Shown here: positions 11,004 to 20,913 of the stretch, one piece after another | Position numbering within the stretch: the stretch's first letter is position 1 | Layout: the number at the start of each line of letters is the position of its first letter | DNA from: Diphasiastrum complanatum | Lineage: Eukaryota > Streptophyta > Lycopodiopsida > Lycopodiales > Lycopodiaceae | Assembly (NCBI GenBank): GCA_029204225.1 | Contig: CM055102.1 | Coordinates: 3,041,528-3,105,527, forward strand | DNA length: 64,000 bases | Direction: 5' to 3' | Translations under genes and position numbers: made by a program | Notes under the pieces: model-generated | The model's database searches: none | Seen by the model: only the letters and a program-made list of their open reading frames with translations | What the model was told of the DNA's origin: nothing

Positions 11004-11361
11004 TGTTACGAGCTCGTAACCAGTGCCGAACCCTAGAGAACACAGATAGGTCAGATACCACAGTCAGGGTCGTGTCCAGCGTACATGACCAACAGGGCAA
11101 GACAGTGTGAGTAGTGTGCCCCAGCACGGTCCATAGCCATGGCGGGCCTAACACAGCCTAGGGACCCTGTCAGCAGGATAGGGCCCCCAGTTGGGTCCCG
11201 ACGTGCAGTCGGCCACGTCAGTGCCACGTGGCCGACACTTGGCAGTAGCATGCTACCAGTCCTCACACTGGGCTAGGAGGGGCTTACTCTATATCAGGGA
11301 GTAGGCAAGGTTGGGTGGATCAGTTAGTGTTTGCCCTACTGTGGTGTTGGGATCTATTACA
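11004..11361 (+). repeat. 3' LTR of element A
   Basis: 358 bp, identical by eye to the 5' LTR at 5141-5498, and followed by the GCTGG target duplication. Confidence 0.97.
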
Positions 11362-11759
11362 GCTGGGGACACATGGCTGCCATGCAAGGGGTGATCAGTC
11401 CCCATGGTTCCATGAAATCCTGTACCCGCAATCAGTCCGTGACTCTGAGGCACCACCCCATGCCCCGTCATGGACTTGTGACACAAAATCACCCAGCGTA
11501 ACTGCCAGCTAGTAACTCGTCCAATAAAGGCCTATCCGGTACTGACAACTAGAGTCCATACGGTCATAACTCCGCCTACTGGCATCCTATCAAGCGGTCA
11601 CACCGGGTCACGACCTGTGACACACCGGACCCAACTGGTCCCCTGGTATCCTTCCCAGTTACTGGCCTCGCCAATACCCTGGCCCTCTGTCCCTAGTAAC
11701 TGGTCGTGCCCGGAATACGTCAGAGCTGGATTGGCGTCTACTAACAATCCTTACCTCTT

Positions 11760-12500
11760 CTGGCAAGTCATTGATCCTCGATGACAAAATCTGGGTAAGA
11801 CTTTCACAACGCCTGGCGACTCTGCCAGGTAGCATCATATAAAGGACGCCCCTTCCAAGCCACTAGATACTCCTGGAGGAGACGATTCCTCAATCATCGC
11901 TCCCTTCGATCTAGGACTCTTTCTGGCCCATAATCTGTGGTGTCTTTCTCTTCCAAGGACACTAGCCCCTCCACCAAGCTATTGCCATCATGCAAACATT
12001 TCTTAAGTTTGCTAACATGAAACACTAGATGCACCTTGCATCCCCCATGTAGCTGTAGCTTATAGGCTACTTGGCTGAAACATGGTCCACAATACCTAGG
12101 AGATAACTTGGCAGACCTTCCTGTGCGTAGCATCTTCGACTTCGAAGGGACTAGTAAATATACCCAATCTCCCATTTCAAATTCCCGATAAGTACGGTTC
12201 TCATGAGTATAATTCTCTGCCTGGACAAGTTATCTCGTGCAATCTCTAGCTTCTGCTGCATCTGAGTCATGAACTCTGCAGCGCTAGGTACCGTACACGG
12301 AATCCCTATGATCGCAGGACTCAGTGGCCTGAAACCATAATTGAGCTCAAATGGACTCAATCCAGTGGACGTCTCTTATCATTGTACGCAAACTCCAATA
12401 GCTATAAATGTTTTACCCAATTTGTTTGCGCACCACTAACATATGCCCTAAGCATATCTTCCAAGATCTGGTTCACTCGCTCTATTTGACCATCCGTCTG
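11760..12500 (-). pseudogene. Element F integrase C-terminus and chromodomain
   Basis: The integrase tail reads MSPFELNYGFRPLSP (near 12360), then GDWVYLLVPSKSKMLRTGRS and [10 protein letters not shown], then VFHVSKLKK and YGPERVLDRRER. After a frameshift comes a chromodomain-like EYLVAWKGRPLYDATWQ, ending PDFVIEDQ near 11770. These are the standard landmarks of chromovirus integrase C-termini. At least three frame changes separate them. Confidence 0.7.
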
Positions 12501-12559
12501 AGGATGCTCTGACCTACTCATCCGCATCTGTGTTCCCAATCTAGTGAACACCTCAATCT

Positions 12560-13080
12560 AGAAATTTCCTGTAAACTTGGGATTCTTTAAGACACAATGG
12601 ACTTCAGAAGTTCATGAAACTTGACGATATTTTGAATAAACAACTCAACAACCTGTGGAGCTATGGCCTTCTTGGTCGTTGCGATGAAGTGAGCCATCTT
12701 AGAGAACCTGTCTACCACTACCATAACGGAGTTAAATCCCACCTTCAGTGCATGTATAAAAGCATACAGCTCATGCTCATGTGAGGGAGATCTCTATTGT
12801 GCTGGCATCAATTTCCTACTTTCAAAGGCTATTGGTCTACCTCCCTGACTCAAAACCGCATCCACGGCAATGCCACTAGCATCCGTCTCTAGGTCGAAAG
12901 GCTTTTGGGTATCAACAATCTTGAGTACTGGAGCTATCGCAAGAGCCTCCTTCAAGCTTCAGCATCCCAACAAACTAGTGTTGTTATTCTGTAATTGATC
13001 CGTCAAAGGAGCAGATACCCTGGAATAGTTCATAATGAACCGTCAATAGAACTTGCAAAACCCTAGGAAAGACTGCAACT
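12560..13080 (-). pseudogene. Element F RNase H fused to integrase core by deletion
   Basis: RNase H is recognisable as PVLKIVDTQKPFDLETDASG and FESRKLMPAQ (about 12800-12960), up to ELYAFIHALK. A few residues later the frame runs directly into VMVVVDRFSKMAHFIATTKK (about 12660-12730), which is the integrase core. The remainder of RNase H and the integrase zinc finger are missing, so an internal deletion lies near 12725-12750. Confidence 0.65.
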
Positions 13081-13085
13081 GACGT

Positions 13086-13741
13086 TTATCGGCTGGTCTT
13101 GGCCACTTCTTGACCACTACCATCACTCAATGCATGACCCAAATATTCGACACGAGTCTTACACAACTCGGTCGTCTGATTGTTGGCATACAAGACAGTC
13201 TCTTGTAGATTGCCAAAGATGATCTGGAGATGAATCTTATGCTCCCCTACCGACTTACTGAACACTAGTATGTCATCAATGAAGTTGACGACAAACTTGC
13301 CCAGATAGTCACGCAGGACATCGTTCATGATCATGAACGTGGCGGGTGCATTGGTTAACCCAAACGGCATAACCAAGAACTCAAAATGTCCCAAAACGGG
13401 TTCGAAAGGCTATCTTTTGAATGTCCTCTTCGCCCATCAATCCTGGGCATCGGATATCTATGCTTTACATTGATTTCATTCAATCGCCTATAATCGACAC
13501 ACATCCGAAAACTACCGTCCTTTTTCTTAACCAATGCAATGGGAGAGGCGAAAGGTGAGTAACTAGGACGGACATACCCCAACTTGAGGTATTCCTCCAA
13601 CATCTTCCGTACTTCCTCTTCCTCCTTCGGGCTCATCCTATAAGGGGGCCGGCATACCGGGCTTGCCCCTGGAACGAGCTCAATATGATGCTCCACATTC
13701 CGACTAGGTGGCAATCCCGCTGGCATGCTATCAATTAACAA
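13086..13741 (-). pseudogene. Element F reverse transcriptase
   Basis: Two overlapping frames give the gypsy RT: LPPSRNVEHHIELVPGASPV, SPFASPIALVKKKDGSFRMC, VDYRRLNEINVKHRYPMPRI, then after a frameshift and small loss [14 protein letters not shown] and the catalytic FIDDILVFS. The frame is lost shortly after GHALSDGSG. The gap between MPRID and GHFEF removes the [12 protein letters not shown] segment, so the enzyme cannot be functional. Confidence 0.8.
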
Positions 13742-14194
13742 ATGTTTAAACTCAGCTTGGATGGCTTTTTCTAGCTAGCTTGTTGGATCACACCTGAGCT
13801 ACTGAGCTAAAACATCATTCATAGAAAAATTTAAATGCAATGAAATCACTGAATTATTAACATGTGGGTTTATTTGCGAATCATAAAAACTAAAATCATC
13901 ATCCACCTTTATTAAATAACAAAACCATAAATACAAGAAATCCAACTTCCTTACTTGCATAGAGGTAATAAGAGGACCTTGTACAGATGGCCTCTCCCCC
14001 ACCATGACATGAGACATACCTTCATGCTTGAAACATACTCATGTGCAAGAAAGTCAATAGCGGGCTACTTACTCACATGCACCGCTTACCTAATACAACA
14101 TCAAACTTGGCTAATTTTGAGATCTCAAAGTCTAACTTCTCAGAATAAGTAAGAATAGATAATAGCGCCTGAGAGACTCGTCGATCCCACACTT

Positions 14195-14620
14195 CTATGC
14201 CCTTACCATCTGGCATCTCAACTGTATACCAGAAGTCTGAGGCACATTAGCCAAGTTTAGCTTCTTCACCGCACGAGAATTAGTAATGTTATGCGAGGAG
14301 TCAGTGTTGAATAAAACAAGAACATCTAGACCCTCCAGCTTCCCCCTCATCCGTATCAGCTCACAATCTGGAAACTGATACCCATCTCGTGCGAGGTTAC
14401 CCTCTACATCATATGAGCCACTTGGTATCATCATCACTGCTCCCCAGCAGATCCTCCAAAATATTCTCATCATTGCTCTCTTCCTGGCGTGGCTATAAGG
14501 TATCACGTTTCTTGCCAGTGCGCCGAGGACATTCCTTGAACAAATGCTTGCCAAGACAAAAGAAAAAAAATCCTTCGTTTTTGGCCTTTTCCTTATGTTC
14601 CGCTGTGAGGAGAGACTTGT
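14195..14620 (-). pseudogene. Element F gag zinc knuckle and protease remnant
   Basis: Near 14530-14570 the minus strand reads FFCLGKHLFKECP, a zinc knuckle that lost its first Cys. Downstream, VLFNTDSSHNITNSRAVKKL occupies the place of the aspartic protease active site, with SSHN where most gypsy proteases have (T/S)GA.HNF. Stops follow. The piece fits between gag and RT of element F. Confidence 0.6.
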
Positions 14621-14710
14621 TGTAGGAGCGCTTTGGCAAGGAAAGTGTTGGCTTGCACTTCAAAGATTGTTGCATCTGGATAGGGTGTCCCTGCAGCAAG
14701 GTTGCATCCC

Positions 14711-14805
14711 GATTCGAACAGGTCGGTTCAAACCGGCCGGTTCGAACCGATTCTTTGAGGTTCGAACCGCCAGGCCAGGTTCGAATCGGAAAACGGTTCG
14801 AACCT
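14711..14805. repeat. Cluster of GGTTCGAACC palindromes
   Basis: Within about 95 bp there are five TTCGAA cores and one TTCAAA, mostly extended to CGGTTCGAACCG or GGTTCGAACC. They lie in or just upstream of the gag reading of element F, where they would encode Arg/Phe/Glu/Pro/Asn-rich peptide. The word is close to the tRNA B-box (GGTTCGANNCC). Confidence 0.8.
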
Positions 14806-14815
14806 GTTTTTTTCA

Positions 14816-15980
14816 TTCTTCAAAAAAAAAGTCAAATATTCATTGTACATACTACAGATACTTAATAGCTAAACAAATTCAATTTTCCTCTAAATTTACA
14901 GATGTCAGGATTTAGGATAATCAGATCTCTTGTGACCTGTCGTATCAAAAGTTAAAACACTGAACAGAATGACCCAAGTGTAAGAGGAGTTAGAACTGTA
15001 GTAAGTTGTAACTTGTAACCATATCTTGGCCCCTAGGTACAAGGATCTGCTAAGTGCTCACTGCTTGCTAAGGAGACTCAGGACTGTGAGTGTGGAGTTG
15101 AAAGTTGGAACTTGTTACTTGACACTTGGAACTCGGGGTTTAGAAATTAGGAGCCTGGAGTATAACTGAAATTTGAGCTCAGAGGCTAGAGCTGAATCCT
15201 GATAATAGTTATTAGTGAGTCGTGACTACTAACTAGTGACCATTGACTAGTATGATACAGTGATATGGATAAATTATAATGGCAGGCTGCACCTACTAGC
15301 TAGGTAGAGTCTAGAGTCTAGACCCGGGACCGTACTACGTAGGTACTAGGAGTCAGGACTGTAGATTGTAAATTGTAATTTTGTTTCAAAGTTGAAAAAT
15401 GAAGTTCAAACTTATTTGCAAATTGCAATGTCGAGATCGGAGAAAAGAATAAACAAGAAGATTATGACAATGTTTGAGAAAGCCAAAAAAATTTCAGTTA
15501 GAAACTTAGATTTATCTGACATCTGTCATCATCATTCATCATTCAACATTGAACATTGAACATTCTATAGGAGTCTATGACATATGTAACTACTACTAGG
15601 TTCTAACATAATACATTAAATACCAAAATCAAAATTATAAAACTTTAAAGTTTAAAGTTTAAACCTTTAACCATTAGTAATTAGATAATCGACTAACATA
15701 CTACAAGTCTACATAGTACAATTAAAACTTAACTTCAGGAATCGGAAACTTCAAACTAAAATCCATAATATATCATGATTCATGAATCATAACATAATAG
15801 TAAATACATATGCCAGGTGCCTCATGAGTCCGGTCACCAATGTAATGCCACATGCGACATGTGTGATGATAAATCATGATGTGTACATTGTAAACAACTC
15901 AAGAGTCAATGCTCATCTAGTGACATCTACAGACTACAATGATCTAATGTACAATGAGCACTGAGCACTGAGCAGTGAGC
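14816..15980. other. No gene recognised
   Basis: AT-rich sequence with many short near-repeats of the AACTT/GTAACT and TAGAGTCTAGA kind. No domain-bearing frame was seen on either strand. It may be the 3' flank or 3' part of the hAT element to its right. Confidence 0.45.
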
Positions 15981-15983
15981 ACT

Positions 15984-17570
15984 CTAAGCTCTCCTACGTC
16001 GGAGTCTCCTCCCACTCGCTGGTGTTGTGGAGCCTGCTATGGCCTCTCGAGTGGCAGGCTCAGCTGCGAAATCCTCATCGGAGGCAGAGGTATGATGCCC
16101 CTCATCCTCATCCCCGCCCTCCTCGGACTCCTCATCCTCATACTCATCCTCCTCTGAGGACTCCGACCCTAACAATGCCTCAGACTCAAACTTAATCTCG
16201 TCCTCGTCATAAGGGCTGTGAGCACGGGAGCTGCTACCCTCTCCTGCCCTCCTCCTACACTCTGCTCGAGTGATAGGTCCTGCACAGTGCCTGCAAATTA
16301 GTAAATTACAATAATTAGTTCGAACTTTGAAAATTTAATTCAAGACCTTAGACAATCCTAATTTCTCACCTGCACTCTGCATGGCCTCCTCATGGAGGAA
16401 TGCGTACATGTCCTCCTCTGACTGGTCTCTCGGTGGCAACTCTGGAACCTTTGCCACATCGATTAGATCGGAATTAACCTATGCACATGTCACAATGCAC
16501 ATTGAAATCAAGACAAAATTTGGAGGGCCGAGTCCCGACAAAAGTTAAAATTTAGCTACAGTCTACTATGATCTATTTAGTATCTACTGAGTTCTAACTG
16601 GGTCCTGGGATGATGGATCACATGTTAGAATCTAGAAATTATAATTTATGGCTTATAAGTTACCTAGATAGGCTCTGCGGTGGTCTGGAATCTACCCAAA
16701 AGTCTCAGGTTAGCGTGTACGTACACCAACCTCTCCAACTGTGCAGATGAGAGTTGATTCCTTTTCTTGGTGTGAATCAAGGAATGGACACTCCAGTTTC
16801 ACTCACAAGCGATTGCAGTGCAGTCCTGTGAGAGAATCCTGATGGCAAGGTGACGCAATTTGGGGACATCAACCCCAAACTTCGACCACCATGACACGGG
16901 ACGTAGTTGGCCTGAATCACAGTTCAAGGGGCTGTTAGTACTTACTACTAGCAAGTTGCAACCAAGTTCCAACAAGTTACAATGTGATTGACTAATTGTG
17001 CAGTAAAATGTGAAGTTACAAGTTTAAACTGTAATGGACCATGGTCAGTTTATTACCATCTCTCAAAAGCGTCGGGCCAGTGGCGAACTTCAAGGTCTCC
17101 TGCTTGAAAATCTGGAGCTCATCCAACAGGTTATCCTGCTCGCGTACATCAAGATAAACTCGGGAGATATAGGCATTCCAGCCATCCCTGAGCTCCATAT
17201 CTATAAACTGCTCCTCGTTCCTCCAAAGTGGATGGAGTATAATGTGCCGGACCTCCGCAAGCCTGCAAGAATCAAGATTGAAGACACATTAATAATTATA
17301 CTATATAGTACATACCACTATCTACTATCTACATACTACATTTGAGATTTGAATCTTCATATACCTCTCTGGGCTAATGGTCATGCAAAGGCTCAACTGC
17401 TCGCCCAGCCTGTCCATGAACTCGTACAAGAGGCCCAATGTACAGCCCTCTCGATCTGTAAGGCGCAGGACAGTGTAGATGGGCTATAGGCCCACCACAA
17501 TGGATCGAGCCTCATCCCAAAATGGTGAATACATAACGGTCCGCTCGAATCTCTTACTCTTGGGCTCCTG
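15984..17570 (-). pseudogene. hAT-family transposase gene, C-terminal half
   Basis: Minus-strand exons inferred by eye: about 17365-17566 (KRFERTVMYSPFWDEARSIV, then PIYTVLRLTDREGCT), 17057-17262 (PLWRNEEQFIDMELRDGWNA), 16664-16911 (the hATC dimerisation domain: WWSKFGVDVPKLRHLAIRIL, NWSVHSLIHTKKRNQLS), 16370-16478 and 15984-16279. Introns have GT and AG ends. The last exon encodes an acidic Glu/Asp/Ser tail ending GRRLRRRRA. In-frame stops occur at the CER.NWS hallmark (TGA where Arg is usual), at the end of the 16664 exon (TAG) and before PIYTVLR, so it is probably dead. BED finger and N-terminal half were not found. Transposase of a cut-and-paste DNA transposon; no terminal inverted repeats located. 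Confidence 0.72.
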
Positions 17571-17704
17571 TGATGGCCCTCCTGTGATGGCCCCCACTGC
17601 GCCCAGTCAACGGCAACATATTTTGCAAGTTTTATGTCTTTATCATCCGGGAACTGGACTAGGGAATCGACATAAACAAGTCGCCCGATGGGTGGAGCAA
17701 GAAA

Positions 17705-17926
17705 CTAGGGCGACATGTGGGAAGGAAACTGTGGAAGATATTGTGAAGAAGAGGCAAAGTTTCCAGCAATGGAGGATAGCATAACCCGCATCTCGGCCAT
17801 GTTCCTCTCCATACTATCCATGCGAACCTGCACGGACGGAGGGATAACTGCCGGATCCGGACTAGCTGGTGGAGTCTGAAGGGCAACTAGTGGATTGGTT
17901 GGGATGTCAGCTTGGTCATCGGCCAT
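17705..17926 (-). CDS. Gag-like ORF, 73 residues
   Basis: ATG at 17926 opens MADDQADIPTNPLVALQTPP, followed by PDPAVIPPSVQVRMDSMERN and a short amphipathic helix, and stops at 17705. Composition and order (short Asp-rich start, Pro-rich run, helix with RMDSMERNM) resemble the N-terminus of some plant retrotransposon gag proteins. That is a resemblance, not an identification. A primer-site/LTR junction of the same orientation lies upstream at 19256-19268, which would suit a gag start. It could instead be the start of a hAT-associated ORF. Confidence 0.3.
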   Translation of the reverse strand: MADDQADIPTNPLVALQTPPASPDPAVIPPSVQVRMDSMERNMAEMRVMLSSIAGNFASSSQYLPQFPSHMSP

Positions 17927-18181
17927 GATTACAGACAAAGTACAGGGACTGCAAAACTTGGAAGCGTGACAACATGAAGGTACAAGAAAATGCATAAACT
18001 ATACCAAAATACTAGTATGGAAAGGCAAATTTTACGAGATATTTGACAGAGAAACGGAACAAGGAGAATTACAACAATTGTACAGGAAAAAAAATAGCCC
18101 TACTGATAGGAAGTGACAACAAAACAGAACATTACAACTGCAAAATGCAACAAAGGGAAAGCAGTAACTCCCTAACATACT

Positions 18182-18498
18182 AGTTGAATGAATTTATGGA
18201 GGCAGATCTGTCTCAGTTCCAATAATCCTCGCGATTGTGAAGTAGGCAGGTCCCGATAGTGGCTAAAAACCCGATCTTGCAGGGACTGCAAGTTGCAAAT
18301 ACGTCAAAAATCCACAAATTAGGCTGGAAACTATGCGCTAAGTTGAACGAATTTATGGAGGCAGATCTGTCTCAGTTCCAATAATCCTCGCGATTGTGAA
18401 GTAGGCAGGTCCCGATAGTGGCTAAAAACCCGATCTTGCAGGGACTGCAAGTTGCAAATACGTCAAAAATCCACAAATTAGGCTGGAAACTATGCGCT
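18182..18498. repeat. Tandem duplication, 159-bp period
   Basis: Units 18182-18340 and 18341-18498 are almost identical; I see one substitution in the first ten bases (GAATG versus GAACG) and a different last base. Such low divergence means a recent duplication. It lies upstream, on the minus strand, of the gag-like ORF. Confidence 0.93.
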
Positions 18499-19130
18499 GG
18501 GAGCTGAGGTCTGCTGTGAGAAGGTGCCACAGGTCTGAAATCTGGAAAAGAACACTCTAAGAAAATGTGTTGGCACCTCCTGATAGCTGCTTACTGAACC
18601 CCCTTAAAGCAGTGCGTTGAAGGACCCAAAATGGACAAAAAAATAGGAAACCTGTTTTTTCTGCTTTCAGATGGGCAGGAGCTTAGGTAGGTTGCCCTCC
18701 AATGAAGAGATTTCGTGCCAAATTTCAAACAAATGAGAAACAAAAAATTTATGAAAGTTCAACTCCAACAACCTGAAAATTGGGCAGAAATGATTTTTGT
18801 GCAAAATCAAGGATTTTTGAGATGTTTTCACAGATTAACACGTTCCTAGGCAATGTTTTTGTACTCCCCACAACCTCCATCAATGGGTGATGGATCTGTA
18901 GAGGAAGCACTGGCAATAGTAAAGGGGGGATGATCGGAGATGGAAGAAATGGGCAAAGGAAGGAGCCCTCCGAGGTTACTTTAGGAGGCTAGAGAAAAAA
19001 AAAGTGGGGGGGGGTTTCAACTGCTCAAGCAGCAACCCCTGAGCATTCATGGACTGCTCGGCCTGAGCATGAGCAATATCCTACTCAGGCCGGCTACCTA
19101 AGCAGGACAAATCTATTGTTGCCTCTGAGC

Positions 19131-19131
<1 letters not shown>
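18499..19131. other. No gene recognised
   Basis: Non-coding by inspection. Possibly leader sequence of the minus-strand LTR element whose primer site is at 19256-19267. Confidence 0.4.

Positions 19132-19132
<1 letters not shown>

Positions 19133-19172
<40 letters not shown>
19133..19172. repeat. (GA)n microsatellite, about 40 bp
   Basis: Uninterrupted GA dinucleotides. On the minus strand it follows GACATTAATATATTC, a word similar to the 3' ends of the LINE fragments at 752 and 1840. Confidence 0.95.
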
Positions 19173-19175
<3 letters not shown>

Positions 19176-19255
19176 GAATATATTAATGTCACCTGCCCCA
19201 CAACTTGGGCCACCTAACCATGGCTTTAACACCATGAACTGTTAGGTCTAACTTA

Positions 19256-19411
19256 GCTCTGATACCATGTTAGAAATCCATAAATCATAATATGGATGGA
19301 CAGAATAGGATTTGAACCCAGGACCTCCCTCATACCGGATGGGATGCTCTACCACTGAGCCATCCGCCCTGTTTGATAGTTCTCTCTAGAGTGTGGATTG
19401 ATATTCCAACA
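19256..19411 (-). mobile_element. Minus-strand PBS/LTR junction with tRNA-like insert
   Basis: GCTCTGATACCA (19256-19267) is the complement of the initiator-Met primer site. It directly abuts TGTTAGAAAT (19268), the end of an LTR on the minus strand. A matching TTCCAACA at 19404-19411 would close a short LTR of about 144 bp, though the outer edge is uncertain. Inside lies a tRNA-like stretch (19304-19371) with A-box TGGCTCAGTGG (19352-19362) and B-box GGTTCAAATCC (19308-19318). This looks like a TRIM-type or copia LTR, or an LTR invaded by a SINE. Confidence 0.5.
19304..19371 (-). other. tRNA-like sequence with Pol III A and B boxes
   Basis: The D-arm (GCTC...GAGC) and T-loop (GGTTCAAATCC) are well formed. 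The anticodon stem holds only four pairs around an oversized loop and the T stem has a mismatch, so a functional tRNA is unlikely. It is better read as a tRNA-derived promoter of a SINE or of the enclosing short LTR. Confidence 0.5.
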
Positions 19412-19429
19412 GGTCCTGTCCAAACCCAC

Positions 19430-19790
19430 ATCCAAAGCTTGAATCTGTAGGAAATCACTATCTGCATGAAACTCTGTCTGCTGGGTGCTGGTGCGAGAAT
19501 TAAAATCTCCTGCTAGTAGAATAAGGCCCTGCTATGCAAAGCTGACTATATCATCTGAGAGAGCCTGGAATGGGTCACCACCATAGTCTGCAAAAACTGA
19601 TGTCTGAGGTGCAAAATAACAAACTGCTATAAAGAGATCTTGATGTAGCCCCAAATATCGACCAAAGAACTGTAACCAAATAAATCTCGCAAATGGATCA
19701 CTTTTGAGCAGCTTAAAATGAGATCACCATCTTCCTTATAGGAAATCACATCACTATCATTGCATAACACTTTAAACCTGAAAGCTGAAA
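19430..19790 (-). pseudogene. LINE 3 endonuclease fragment (inverted)
   Basis: On the minus strand the frame reads CYFAPQTSVFADYGGDPFQA and then GLILLAGDFNSRTSTQQ. These are landmarks of the APE-type endonuclease of plant LINEs (YxP/FAP...L..L..DI, GDFN.R). Earlier pieces are frameshifted. The fragment is opposite in orientation to the RT fragment that begins only about 90 bp to its right. Confidence 0.6.
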
Positions 19791-19822
19791 TGTATTACAA
19801 TTTACTTGTTCAATGTTGAATC

Positions 19823-20340
19823 TTGATTCTTGAACGTGTTACGTTGCCACTTGGATTGATGATTGTTGGTAGTTATGCTACAATGTGCTTTACAAGTTAT
19901 CACAAGAACACAACTAAAGCTTTCGACTCAATCCCATCCCAATTACTTATTGAGAGACTGTGTGATCTTGGCTTCTCGACAAATAAAGTTTTGGTGGTGA
20001 TGGCACCTTACAAGAGGGGGTCTTGGGCTATTTCAAGTCAAATACAAGGATATCTCAGCCAGACTCTAGTTTACCTCAAAGCCTTCAAATCGCACCTGGG
20101 AAGCGGGCGCTTCCAGGGATACCTCAACAGGGTAGATATGCCAAAAGTGTACCATGGGGGTGACAAAGGTGGAAGAGCACTTTATCTTCCATTGTCCTCT
20201 ATACTATGAGATTCAAGGAGGATGTTATTGTCGTTTCCAAGACAACCTGGTTACGGCATTCCCTTATATCGTAGGATGACCACAAATGTGTAGCCCTTAC
20301 AATCAAAGAGATGTCCCAATTGAGGAATGATACATGTCAC
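19823..20340 (+). pseudogene. LINE 3 RT palm start joined to C-terminal domain
   Basis: The plus-strand frame (19823-20209) contains TKAFDSIPSQLLIERLCDLG and FSTNKVLVVMAPY, the RKAFD block of a LINE RT. It then jumps to a C-terminal segment (SGRFQGYLNRVDMPKVYHGG). After a frameshift it gives VEEHFIFHCPLYYEIQGG, the usual EDE.HFL..CP.Y block near the LINE ORF end. The catalytic palm is missing. Same LINE group as fragments 1 and 2. Confidence 0.6.
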
Positions 20341-20699
20341 ATCAACACAGGCCGTTTTCCAGCAAGAAAAGTATTTGCAAACGGGGTACTATAGCATTCA
20401 GGTCCCAAAATTTGACATCATCTTGACCTTATAGTCGGATTTTGCTCAATCGATAGAAGAGCATGACAAAATTGGAAACCAGTCATCTATTTTTCACGCA
20501 GAACAATCGTCCAAAACAATCACAGTTCAGTTTTTATTGAAATCTGACTTTCACAGCACATTTGCTTCTACTAGACGTTTTTCTGATCCGTGTCACAATA
20601 GAATAACCTCCGCACCTCTGTCATCTTTGAAAATCCTCTGACACCACTAGAAGCTATTTTAGTATAAATCATACTCTTACTTTGATTGTTGATAGCATT

Positions 20700-20913
20700 G
20701 TAGTGATACTTGAATATCTTACAAGTAACAATACTGTGATGTACTTGAACATCTAATTAGTAATGATACTTGAACATTTCCTTGGTAATATTATTGTGAT
20801 GATACTTAGATATCTGATTGGTAACAGTACTGTCATGATACCTGAATATCTGAGTAATGTAAAGAATCAAAAACTACCTGAATATCTGAGTAATGTAAAG
20901 AATCAAGAACTAC
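20700..20913. repeat. Degenerate tandem repeat, TGATACTTGAATATCT core
   Basis: Several copies of a TGATACTTGAAYATCT-like word with GTAAT/GTAACA spacers. The last two units, about 36 bp each (ACCTGAATATCTGAGTAATG and following), are almost identical. Confidence 0.75.

Larger units (their letters stand above)
5141..11361 (+). mobile_element. Gypsy element A, complete with TSD (6221 bp)
   Basis: Full-length LTR retrotransposon of the Ty3/gypsy chromovirus type. It has 358-bp LTRs at both ends (5141-5498 and 11004-11361), an initiator-Met tRNA primer site, gag-protease-RT-RNase H-integrase-chromodomain in gypsy order, a polypurine tract, and perfect 5-bp target duplications GCTGG (5136-5140 and 11362-11366). 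I see no difference between its two LTRs, which implies a very recent insertion. Relative to element B it lacks 97 bp of leader and 4 bp in gag near 7310, and it has a TGA in pol at 8122-8124. It is therefore a young but defective copy. Confidence 0.97.
11367..14815 (-). mobile_element. Old minus-strand gypsy element F, deleted and degenerate
   Basis: Read on the minus strand from about 14815 down to 11370, the order is gag zinc-knuckle area, protease, RT, partial RNase H, partial integrase, chromodomain and a 3' non-coding part. Many frameshifts and stops are present. Between RNase H and integrase there is a large internal deletion. Element A inserted beside its 3' end. No LTR pair was identified, although 11367-11750 may be 3' UTR or LTR. 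It is a different gypsy lineage from A/B/C: RT reads YMSPKEEEEVRKMLEEYLKL where A/B have [10 protein letters not shown]. Confidence 0.75.

Noticed and set aside
19304-19371. Functional tRNA gene
   Set aside because: The D-arm and B-box are good, but the anticodon stem/loop and T stem do not fold correctly, and the sequence is embedded in an LTR-like context.
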